Shown here: positions 1 to 7,288 of the stretch, piece after piece
How positions within the stretch are numbered: the stretch's first letter is position 1
How the letters are laid out: every line of letters begins with the position of its first letter
NCBI GenBank assembly: GCA_039105265.1
Contig: JAPFFF010000003.1
Location: 6,634,001-6,698,000 of the forward strand
DNA: 64,000 bases
Direction: 5' to 3'
Source: Tritrichomonas musculus
Lineage: Eukaryota > Parabasalia > Tritrichomonadida > Tritrichomonadidae
Notes under the pieces: model-generated
What the model was told of the DNA's origin: nothing
The model's input: only the letters and a program-made list of their open reading frames with translations
The model's database searches: none
Program-made: the position numbers and the translations under genes

Positions 1-505
1 TTCTATATGTGCAATCAATATTATTCTTATAAGCATTCAATATCGTTCAAAAATATATATATATTAAAAATGATATTTTTATTATATTTTTCTTGGAAAT
101 GATTATAAAATTTTTTATTGTCTGGTATATTTAATAAAAGTATTTTTAATTCTAGTTTTCATGAAATTAAATAAATTGAATATCATCATCATATGTTAAT
201 TACTTTTAAATAAATGCTGAATTTGTCACATATTTATGGTATATACATAATGTTAGAATGCCTTTTTAAAAATCTTTTTAATCAAACTTGAAAATCACCA
301 ATATTAAAATACATTTAAATTTTGGCCTCTATTATTTGAAGTAAAACTCATAAATAAGAACTTATGAAAACATTCATGGTTCCCCTATTATAAAACCGTT
401 GATTGGAAAGAGCAAATCTCAAAATCATCATCTCTATCAGGTAGTAATATAATTGCTAGATATATAAATTTATCAGATGACAAAACAAAGAAAATTAGAA
501 TAAAA
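1..505. other. AT-rich flank without a clear gene
   Basis: Very AT-rich spacer with many stops in all frames. A reading frame is open from about 368 and runs into the small ORF that starts at 506, so the tail of this segment may belong to that ORF. I see no RNA gene or repeat here. Confidence 0.5.
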
Positions 506-754
506 ATGAAGTGTAAAAAGAAGGATAGACTAGATAATATCAAGAAACTTCATCATATTTCAAAAATGACAGAAGAAGAATTAAATTCTTTACAAATTGA
601 AGATGATTTTATATTTTTTATTAAAAATAATAATCCAATTGATGCTCATTTTAAGGAAGATAACATAAATGATGAAGATTTTCCAGATTATTTGAAAAAA
701 AATTTTAAAATGGGACAGATTAATATTGAAAAATGGATCAAAAAACACAAATAA
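506..754 (+). CDS. Small hypothetical protein, possibly a gene fragment
   Basis: This 82-residue ORF is lysine- and asparagine-rich and contains short acidic and basic helical stretches (KKDRLDNIKKLHH, MTEEELNSLQIEDDF). I do not recognise the family. The same frame is open upstream to about 368 without an in-frame ATG (it would read WKEQISKSSSLSGSN before the ATG), so the ORF may be the 3' part of an older, longer gene. It lies 222 bp outside the left target-site duplication of the Polinton and therefore belongs to the flank, not the element. It could equally be a chance ORF in AT-rich DNA. Confidence 0.3.
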   Translation: MKCKKKDRLDNIKKLHHISKMTEEELNSLQIEDDFIFFIKNNNPIDAHFKEDNINDEDFPDYLKKNFKMGQINIEKWIKKHK

Positions 755-975
755 TTAATTTAAATAAATTTAATATTACAATTATCTTTAATATCAATAA
801 AAACTTAATTCATAATAAATTGAATGGTTTACATCAATTTCATTGAATATTATAAAATACAATATTTTGTCTCCTGCCAAATAAATATTTATAAAAATAA
901 TGTATAACATATGATATTAAGTGAGGATATACATATATAGGAATCATGCATTTTAATCATATTTCCAAGTTCTCG

Positions 976-981
976 CACCTC
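976..981. repeat. Left target-site duplication of the Polinton (CACCTC)
   Basis: CACCTC stands immediately before the first base of the left terminal inverted repeat and is repeated exactly at 21403-21408 after the last base of the right one. A 6-bp duplication is the known size for Polinton/Maverick integration. Confidence 0.92.
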
Positions 982-1406
982 AGTAGTATATGTATGTTGA
1001 TTTGGGAGGTCAGATAAAGTTTAAAGTTGACGGTCGCTACTTTTGAATCTTCATCTTTGAATTTACATCTTTGAACTTGACCAAAAATAACAACAACGAA
1101 AAATAACGAAAAATAGAACTTTCAAAAATTTTTTATTTTTTTATCAGCAATTTATAATGTCAAACCAAGCCGAACAATTAAGCATCCTCATTAATAGAAT
1201 CAACAAAAAGCTAAAAGGATGGAGACCTGCATTAAAATACCTCTACGATAATGATGATATCATAGATGAAGTACTAAAAGAGATAAATCACTTTATTGAA
1301 CAACTAAAGAAATTCAACGGTCCTGCTGAATTAATTGCTGAACTTGAAGAGCTCATTTATTAGACAATTCATTTAATTCATTCTCAAGTTGATGAACTTT
1401 ATTTTT
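982..1406 (+). repeat. Left terminal inverted repeat of the Polinton
   Basis: About 425 bp match the reverse complement of 20978-21402 with about ten differences, several clustered within the embedded 68-residue ORF (around 1257-1272). The repeat contains a complete small gene (1157-1363) and the 3' end of the minus-strand gene 1353-1580. The outermost bases are AGTAGTATATGTATG. Confidence 0.93.
1157..1363 (+). CDS. Terminal-repeat protein, 68 residues, left copy
   Basis: A small, mostly helical protein (MSNQAEQLSILINRINKKLK at the N-terminus, then WRPALKYLYDNDD and an acidic/amphipathic C-terminal helix). It is encoded wholly inside the left terminal inverted repeat, and a near-identical copy is encoded at the other end (21021-21227). 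The two proteins differ at four residues in one spot: this copy has IIDE where the right copy has VVDG. I recognise no domain. Each copy reads inward from its end of the element, with the start codon about 175 bp inside the terminus, which would suit an early or terminus-linked function; that is inference. An A/T-rich stretch with long T runs lies just upstream of the ATG. The C-terminal 11 bp overlap the next gene on the other strand. Confidence 0.75.
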   Translation: MSNQAEQLSILINRINKKLKGWRPALKYLYDNDDIIDEVLKEINHFIEQLKKFNGPAELIAELEELIY

Positions 1407-1580
1407 GAGACTGTTGATGTCTTCAATAAGAGATTCACGAACGGCAAGACCATCAGAGCCCAACATTCCTGATTTGATATTGTTGAGACATTGTTTGTAA
1501 TCATAACACTTTTCTTTCAATCCTCGTTTGATACGTTTTAATTCTGGTATTTCTTTCTTGTATTCTGTTAGTTCACTCAT
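1353..1580 (-). CDS. Small coiled-coil protein of the Polinton
   Basis: A 75-residue highly charged protein with heptad-like spacing (LKRIKRGLKEKCYDYK; INSLKNKVHQLENELNELSNK), predicted to form a coiled coil over most of its length. It converges on the terminal-repeat gene and overlaps its last 11 bp, so its own 3' end lies within the inverted repeat. Its 5' end faces the plus-strand gene at 1595, with only about 14 bp between the start codons, so the two probably share a divergent promoter. Function unknown. Uninterrupted coding in such a compact element supports it being real. Confidence 0.6.
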   Translation of the reverse strand: MSELTEYKKEIPELKRIKRGLKEKCYDYKQCLNNIKSGMLGSDGLAVRESLIEDINSLKNKVHQLENELNELSNK

Positions 1581-1594
1581 TTAATAATAATTAA

Positions 1595-1828
1595 ATGTCT
1601 GTTATCAATCAATTAAGAACCGTTCATGACGATAAGCATAAAAACCATTTTGATAGATTACAATTAACGATGCAAAAGAATAGAACAAAAATAAATTCAG
1701 CACCAACAGTGAAATGTTATAATGAAAAAGGAAATGTATTTCATGAACCTCCACCAAAAACGACTAAATCATTAAATCATCATGATTCACTTAATCATTC
1801 GGTGGTTGTCAGGAGCAACAACATTTAA
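1595..1828 (+). CDS. Small basic hypothetical protein of the Polinton
   Basis: A 77-residue protein rich in His, Asn and Lys (for example DDKHKNHFDRLQL, KTTKSLNHHDSLNHS), with no recognisable domain, signal peptide or membrane segment. It starts 14 bp from the oppositely oriented gene ending at 1580 and its 3' end overlaps the convergent coiled-coil gene 1787-2263 by 42 bp, the largest overlap in this element. Asn/His-rich tails are common in AT-rich genomes and carry little functional information. It could be a minor virion or regulatory protein; nothing in the sequence decides this. Confidence 0.5.
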   Translation: MSVINQLRTVHDDKHKNHFDRLQLTMQKNRTKINSAPTVKCYNEKGNVFHEPPPKTTKSLNHHDSLNHSVVVRSNNI

Positions 1829-2263
1829 AATGTATTCATTAATGACTTTTGATTGTTGGTCGACAACGTTTGAAAGCTTATTAATATGTTCTTCAAGTAT
1901 TTTATTTTTGTTGTTCAATTGATTGATTTGTTCAGTGAATTCATTTAATGATTCTTTCATTAGTGATATATCAGCTTTGATGTTGTCGTTTTCAAGTGTT
2001 TTAGTGATTGTGTTCCCAACTTTCTTCAAATAAATGTCGCCACCACATCGTTTACCGTCTGTACAATTACGTTTAGTGATTCTGTATTCATTGCCGTCAT
2101 TAGTGATGATTTTATAAATCTTGTTCAAATAGTTAGTCGTTTGTGCTTTCATTTGCTCGATATTCTTTTGATAGAACAAATTGAACTCTTCAACTGATTT
2201 AAACACTTTTGATTCATTAATGGTTTCGTTTATTACTTTAAGTTCATTAATGTTTTCATTCAT
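1787..2263 (-). CDS. Coiled-coil protein of the Polinton, 158 residues
   Basis: The N-terminal part is helical and charged. The middle (about residues 45-80) has a compact, possibly beta-rich section (YKIITNDGNEYRITKRN, then CTDGKRCGGDIYLKK) with two cysteines six residues apart, and the C-terminal half is a long coiled coil (MKESLNEFTEQINQLNNKNK and onward). I recognise no family. The gene lies upstream of the pVI-like gene in the minus-strand cluster at the left end. Such a head-plus-coil layout would suit a structural or attachment protein, but that is inference only. Confidence 0.6.
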   Translation of the reverse strand: MNENINELKVINETINESKVFKSVEEFNLFYQKNIEQMKAQTTNYLNKIYKIITNDGNEYRITKRNCTDGKRCGGDIYLKKVGNTITKTLENDNIKADISLMKESLNEFTEQINQLNNKNKILEEHINKLSNVVDQQSKVINEYILNVVAPDNHRMIK

Positions 2264-2299
2264 TTATAATCATATTAAATCATTATAATTCATTGTTTT

Positions 2300-2554
2300 T
2301 CATTTAACTTCATTCAATATTGATTTACCAAATCTCCCAACTCTGTCAGCAACATTTAAACCTGTATCAATTGCGTCAACAACCTGACCAACACCAGGAA
2401 TGAATTGTGTAATCGGTTTAACTCTGTCCATGATTTGCTTTCCAACATCAACAACTTTTGGTATTGCTTTAACAGCTTTCTGAGCAAATGATTTAACTTT
2501 ACCGCCAATTGATTTAAATGCGTTCTTGATTTTGTTGAATATACCTACGCCCAT
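2300..2554 (-). CDS. Small amphipathic, pVI-like virion protein candidate
   Basis: An 84-residue, strongly basic protein beginning MGVGIFNKIKNAFKSIGGK, which forms a glycine-containing amphipathic helix, followed by lysine-rich helix (KSFAQKAVKAIPKVVDVGK) and a Gly/Val/Asp segment (FIPGVGQVVDAIDTGLNVAD). Polintons and adenoviruses encode a short membrane-active, DNA-associated protein of this general type (pVI/pX-like); the resemblance here is in composition and helix pattern, not a proven alignment. It is divergent from the capsid-like gene, with about 50 bp between start codons, so the two would be expressed from one shared intergenic region. Alternative: an unrelated basic core protein. 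Confidence 0.5.
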   Translation of the reverse strand: MGVGIFNKIKNAFKSIGGKVKSFAQKAVKAIPKVVDVGKQIMDRVKPITQFIPGVGQVVDAIDTGLNVADRVGRFGKSILNEVK

Positions 2555-2603
2555 AATTTAATTAATGATAAAAGTGATTTATTTCCTTTTTATTCAATCA
2601 TAA

Positions 2604-4682
2604 ATGTTATACCGAAACGAAAGAGCTCATAACCTTCGCACTGAAACAGGAAACGTTCTTCATGCATTTGAAGAGATGAGAAACATGATTAATGTCAATG
2701 ACGGTACACGTTCATTTTCATTCAGAACAGTTGACTGTCATGACCAACCAGCTCCGTTTACAGCTGGTCAATATTCGCAAATCAGTTTAACACATCCTGA
2801 CCATTTCGTAAGTGATATTGATAAAGGTTTCTTAACATTTCACGTTAAATTAGATTTATCATTGAACACAGATATGAGTAAATTAAACGCCATTGATGAC
2901 CCCAACAACTTGTACAAGCTGTTTGTCGGTTTCAAATCTTCAAATCAGTTGTTTGACAGGTTAGAGATTCTTCATAATAATGTCAATGTCGGATACCAAC
3001 AGAATGAATGTGTTCGTGAAGGGTTCTTGTATTCATCAGTTAAGCCAGAAGCCGAGAAGAAACGCCGCAGATTCGTTCATTCATTGTGGGAAAACATTAG
3101 CAACTATTCACAGACACATGCAGGAGCTTATGTAAACTTGAATTCATTTAAGAACACAGGAAGAAGCGAAGTCGAATTTGATTTGAATGTTCCTTTTGAT
3201 GATTTATTAGCTTTACAGGCATTTGATTTATTCCCTAACGGAATCATTGGTGATTTATCAATTCGTTTTCAAGTTAGTCCAGCTGGTCTTGTTTGGGCAG
3301 TATTAGACCCTTACACAGTTGCTGAAGCAAAAGTATTTCTTGAAGATAATGATTCAATATCGATGGATGAACTCGATAGATTAAAGGAAATCAAAGCCCG
3401 TGGACATCTTCGTCATCAATTCACACAAATCGGTAATCAAGCAGTGATTCCAGGTCCAGGAACTCCGTCACCAGACCCATCACCAACACCAACACCTGTA
3501 CCACCATCACCATCACCAACACCTGACCCATCACCAGAAGAAGAAGATAAACCAGAACCATCACCATCACCTGAACCAACACCTGCACCAATCAAATATA
3601 AACTCACTTATAGAATTGGTGAGCAATATAACTTTGGAAGCGATGGTTCATATACTTATGATGATATTGCAACAGACCTTTCAATGTATTTCAGTTATAC
3701 AGCAGAAGAGTTCGCAAAATTAGACCTCAAACCAACAGCAACTGATGAAGAAATTTGTTTAGCAAATCCAGATTACACAAAACCACCATTGACACACAAC
3801 GATGGAAAGTATTATGTTTGGCAAATTGAGAAAACAGTTGCTAAATCAGCTCTCAGAGTTGTTAATGAATATCATGATGCAAGAGCTCAATTATTGAAAG
3901 AAACTTATTCTGCTCAAACAGCAACATTAGCAGTTAATCGAATGACCATCACAGCTTGTAAATCTAATATGCAAGGCTTTGGAGTTTGTGAAGCTACAAG
4001 ACAAGGAATTGAAGACATTTTAAGACAAGGTTTAATCATTCCTTCACAGAAAGTTGATTATCATGCTTTCCCAATAGCTCCAGCAGCTAACGGAATCAAG
4101 TCAACATTGAATATTCCATTAATCAATGCAACTAATTTATCAATCATGTTTCCAAAGCATCATAATGATTTAACTGTATTTGAAAATCCAGTTTATCAAA
4201 ATTGTTTCTTAAATATCGGTGGCAAGAACTTTCCAGATGAAAACGTTTCAACTATTGGTGCACGATTCTTTGAAAATCAATTAACGGCTGGTGATTTAGA
4301 CGCAATCACTCTTTCATGCACAAAGGAATTTGAAGACTCAATGACAATGCCAAAGAATGACGCGAACGGAAAGAGATACAAGAATACAATTAGTGATGCA
4401 ACATCATTTGTATTCAACATTCAAACAGAACGAGCAAGTGCAGGATATTGTTATGACGGACTTGATGGAGGTTTTGGAAACGTTCAGATACAAGTCAATG
4501 GAATGCCTATCTATACAGGAGCTGATGATACATATTACAATGTTGTTGAGCCAGATGGAACCATCACCAGACCACCACCAACTCAATTATGGATAACTAG
4601 GGATACATATTTCAAACTTTCTTTGGAAGGCTTGGAATATGTTGATGATGAAACACCAAAAGGAAGCCAAGCAAATGAATAA
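2604..4682 (+). CDS. Putative major capsid protein with Pro/Ser/Thr linker
   Basis: The 692-residue product is the largest beta-rich protein of the element and sits, as expected, beside integrase and pVI-like genes. Residues 1 to about 280 contain alternating beta-type segments (SFSFRTVDCHDQPAPF, GFLTFHVKLDL, FDLNVPFDDLLALQAFDLFP). Residues about 283-330 are a low-complexity linker of repeated Pro-Ser/Pro-Thr/Asp-Pro units. Residues about 335-692 resume beta-rich sequence. Polinton major capsid proteins are double jelly-roll proteins of about this size, and two globular halves around a linker fit that fold, but no diagnostic motif can be read by eye, so the call rests on size, composition and context. 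The linker could be a surface-exposed loop. The start follows a T-rich stretch, TTTTTATTCAATCATAAATG. Confidence 0.6.
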   Translation: MLYRNERAHNLRTETGNVLHAFEEMRNMINVNDGTRSFSFRTVDCHDQPAPFTAGQYSQISLTHPDHFVSDIDKGFLTFHVKLDLSLNTDMSKLNAIDDPNNLYKLFVGFKSSNQLFDRLEILHNNVNVGYQQNECVREGFLYSSVKPEAEKKRRRFVHSLWENISNYSQTHAGAYVNLNSFKNTGRSEVEFDLNVPFDDLLALQAFDLFPNGIIGDLSIRFQVSPAGLVWAVLDPYTVAEAKVFLEDNDSISMDELDRLKEIKARGHLRHQFTQIGNQAVIPGPGTPSPDPSPTPTPVPPSPSPTPDPSPEEEDKPEPSPSPEPTPAPIKYKLTYRIGEQYNFGSDGSYTYDDIATDLSMYFSYTAEEFAKLDLKPTATDEEICLANPDYTKPPLTHNDGKYYVWQIEKTVAKSALRVVNEYHDARAQLLKETYSAQTATLAVNRMTITACKSNMQGFGVCEATRQGIEDILRQGLIIPSQKVDYHAFPIAPAANGIKSTLNIPLINATNLSIMFPKHHNDLTVFENPVYQNCFLNIGGKNFPDENVSTIGARFFENQLTAGDLDAITLSCTKEFEDSMTMPKNDANGKRYKNTISDATSFVFNIQTERASAGYCYDGLDGGFGNVQIQVNGMPIYTGADDTYYNVVEPDGTITRPPPTQLWITRDTYFKLSLEGLEYVDDETPKGSQANE

Positions 4683-4740
4683 ATGAATTGATTTCATTAA
4701 ATAATCGTCAATAAATAATATCTTTATTTTTGCGATTCAA

Positions 4741-5817
4741 ATGAATGAATCAATCAACTATCCTTTCAAATCTAAATACAAGTACATCAAAGACACAAAC
4801 ATTAAAACTGAGCCATATATTCCAGATCACCAATTGAAAACAGTAAAGAAACTATCAAAACCTGATTTTTCATTTGAGCCTCATTGTTGGGAAATGGATA
4901 TAATGTTTGCATTAAACAAAGCTTATCTTGTTCTTATCAATGTAAACACCAAATACTTAATTGTTGAACCAATTGATTACAAATCTGTGTTTTATGTAAT
5001 CAAAGTAATTGATAAACTAGTCAATAAAAGGAATATCAGAATTGAAACAATTAAATGTGATGGTGAAAAGGCTTTTATATCAAATACATTCAAAGACTAT
5101 TGCAACGGTGAAGAGCTATATCAAACAAACAAACCGTCAATTAAAGTCAAAGCACCAAACAAAATAAAGTTAATCATTGATGATTCACCTTTCACGAATG
5201 CACATAAATGTGTTGATGCCGTAATCAGAACATTACGAAATGCTTTCGGTGAATCACAACAACGAATGACAAACAATGTATTGATACAACAAACGGTTGA
5301 ATGGTACAATAACACTCCTCATTCATCTCTTCGCTTATTGAATCCTTTATACACGTCATTTGACGAAGAAACTGATGAATACCTTGACAAACGACAATCA
5401 AAATACATTTATCTAACACCTCAACAGATGCAAGACGACCGCGACTTTGAATGGCAATACATAAGAGCAAAATCAATGCAATTGAAAGAGATTCAACAAA
5501 AACAACGATTTAAAGGTCTTCTGTCATATAAACCCAAAAATATAATACTCATTCACACCGATTACGGAAAAACAGAAAAGAAACATGAAAAGCGAAGAAG
5601 AGTGTTCAATGAACTTGCTGAATTCATTTGTTATGAATCAGGAAACGTTAAATGTAAACTATTAAATCCTTTGCGTCAAACTAACAAAACACTGAAGAAC
5701 AAAACAATAATAACAGTTCCAATCATGTACACAAAATATGTTTGTTCATCAATAGATGCTTTGAATGATGATTATAAAATATTCTTTTTGACTTATAAAA
5801 CGCAAAATGAAAGCTAA
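4741..5817 (+). CDS. Retroviral-type integrase of the Polinton
   Basis: The enzyme that joins the element's ends to target DNA and produces the 6-bp duplication. The 358-residue product has an RNase H-fold core at about residues 45-200: first acidic motif in CWEMDIMF, second in IKCDGEKAF, a following helix containing NAHKCVDAVIRTLRNAF, and the family's NNTPHSSLRLLNP signature at about 190-205. The C-terminal part (about 255-340) has the beta-rich basic character of an SH3/chromo-like DNA-binding domain (NIILIHTDYGK, VKCKLLNP). It overlaps the next gene by 11 bp. A TTTATTTTTG stretch lies shortly before the ATG, as at several other genes of the element. It is different in sequence from the integrase at 28041-28868. 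Confidence 0.88.
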   Translation: MNESINYPFKSKYKYIKDTNIKTEPYIPDHQLKTVKKLSKPDFSFEPHCWEMDIMFALNKAYLVLINVNTKYLIVEPIDYKSVFYVIKVIDKLVNKRNIRIETIKCDGEKAFISNTFKDYCNGEELYQTNKPSIKVKAPNKIKLIIDDSPFTNAHKCVDAVIRTLRNAFGESQQRMTNNVLIQQTVEWYNNTPHSSLRLLNPLYTSFDEETDEYLDKRQSKYIYLTPQQMQDDRDFEWQYIRAKSMQLKEIQQKQRFKGLLSYKPKNIILIHTDYGKTEKKHEKRRRVFNELAEFICYESGNVKCKLLNPLRQTNKTLKNKTIITVPIMYTKYVCSSIDALNDDYKIFFLTYKTQNES

Positions 5818-6157
5818 ACAACCAATCACAAAACGATACTATCACACACAATCAAAAGATTTTAATCTTCCTGATGATTTCGTTTATAGTCGCAACAAGA
5901 AGTACATTGTTGTTCAGTATTGTGGGGCTGTTGTCAATCAACATATTGTCGGTGATTTGATGGTTCATTCAGATATAGTTGAATTCATGCCTTTCTGCGA
6001 CCATTTCATTATGCTTGCTAACAGACGACAAACCAAATACAGAAAATATGAGTGTCTGAACAACACAAAAAAAGAATATCATTTATGGTTCACAGATATG
6101 AAAGGAAACGTTATTGAACCTGAATCATTTATATTCAGTTGTCTTTTGATTTATTAA
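5807..6157 (+). CDS. Beta-rich small protein of the Polinton
   Basis: A 116-residue product overlapping the integrase gene by 11 bp and followed 12 bp later by the next plus-strand gene, so the three may be co-expressed. Most of the chain is alternating hydrophobic/polar beta-type sequence (KKYIVVQYCGAVVNQHIVGDLMV, shown here in part), ending in EYHLWFTDMKGNVIEPESF plus a hydrophobic strand. A terminal 'aromatic-F-T-D-x-x-G-x-x-I' strand pair is typical of beta-sandwich virion proteins that I associate with Polinton-like elements, but I cannot name the family. A minor capsid (penton) role is a guess. Confidence 0.5.
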   Translation: MKAKQPITKRYYHTQSKDFNLPDDFVYSRNKKYIVVQYCGAVVNQHIVGDLMVHSDIVEFMPFCDHFIMLANRRQTKYRKYECLNNTKKEYHLWFTDMKGNVIEPESFIFSCLLIY

Positions 6158-6169
6158 TGACTATTCAAA

Positions 6170-7288
6170 ATGGATTCTCATGTATTTTATTTAAATCCGA
6201 ATCAATTGGCTGATATGAGTAATTATAAAATTAATGGTGTAGCACCGATTGCATTTGCTATGATTACGACTACTGAATCAAGGTCAATTTATATTTTTCC
6301 ATCAACTTTTACATTTCCGAGGCAAGTTCAAAGTATTTATAAAGGTACAACATTAACGACTAGACCTGCATGGATGTTATATTTAATTGGTGATGGAATT
6401 TATAGTCCGTCATACATATTTATACGAAAGATACTACCAGGATTTCAAGAACCTGTATTTGTATTATTAAATGATAACACACCTAAAGATATAACAAATT
6501 ATTATGTAGAATATGATGGTGAAGCTTATTTTAATAGAGTAAATTTCGCTTTTACTTATGAGGTATTCATGAATGCATTTAATAATATAATTACTGCAGC
6601 TGATACAGGTTATAATCCTAATGCAAATAAAACATATATATCATTCACCGTTTATGATAATCCAAACTTAATACCGATAATTGATTTCTATGATAACACA
6701 GAACCAGGTTCTGACACCAATGATATTAGAATACAAACAATGAACGATTTAAATCAAAATACGAATTATAAACCGAAGAAACCTGCACATTTAGGTTTTC
6801 GAAATGATACTATATTCACTGAATATCCTATATTCAAACCAAATATAAAACCCGATAACGAAACAACAACAAATGAAACAACAGAAAATATTAAATCATT
6901 AACTCCCAATCCACCAAGAAAGCATAAATCAAAAGAAAATGATAACAAAGTTCATTTTTCAGCATCAGCCATAAGTACAAAACCAAATTATCCAACAAGC
7001 TATGAACCTATGGAAATTGAAGACGATTGGCATGTAAGAAATCAAAATCAATCACAAGGCTTTTATTTTGAAACACCAAATCCTAATAAGACATCAAATT
7101 ATTCTGAACGACAACAAAACATAAATAATGATACTTTTGAAGACTTGTCAACTTCACTTGATAATCAGCAAGACCAGAAGAAACAACCACAATCAACAAA
7201 ACGTTATAGTTTTAGAATCGTTTCAGACCCAAATGACAAAAATAATAATAATAATAATAACAATAATGGAGGTTTTGATTTAAATTAA
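6170..7288 (+). CDS. Unknown Polinton protein with Asn-rich tail
   Basis: The 372-residue product has a folded N-terminal half (about 1-190) rich in aromatic and beta-type residues (IAFAMITTTESRSIYIFPST, AWMLYLIGDGIYSPSYIFIR). A hydrophilic, Asn/Thr/Lys/Gln-rich, probably disordered C-terminal half ends in a poly-Asn run just before GGFDLN. I do not recognise the family. The poly-Asn run comes from an AAT repeat near 7240-7266 that may vary in length between copies. Its stop codon directly abuts the stop codon of the convergent minus-strand gene at 7289, with no spacer. The N-terminal domain plus tail layout would suit a virion protein. Confidence 0.6.
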   Translation: MDSHVFYLNPNQLADMSNYKINGVAPIAFAMITTTESRSIYIFPSTFTFPRQVQSIYKGTTLTTRPAWMLYLIGDGIYSPSYIFIRKILPGFQEPVFVLLNDNTPKDITNYYVEYDGEAYFNRVNFAFTYEVFMNAFNNIITAADTGYNPNANKTYISFTVYDNPNLIPIIDFYDNTEPGSDTNDIRIQTMNDLNQNTNYKPKKPAHLGFRNDTIFTEYPIFKPNIKPDNETTTNETTENIKSLTPNPPRKHKSKENDNKVHFSASAISTKPNYPTSYEPMEIEDDWHVRNQNQSQGFYFETPNPNKTSNYSERQQNINNDTFEDLSTSLDNQQDQKKQPQSTKRYSFRIVSDPNDKNNNNNNNNNGGFDLN

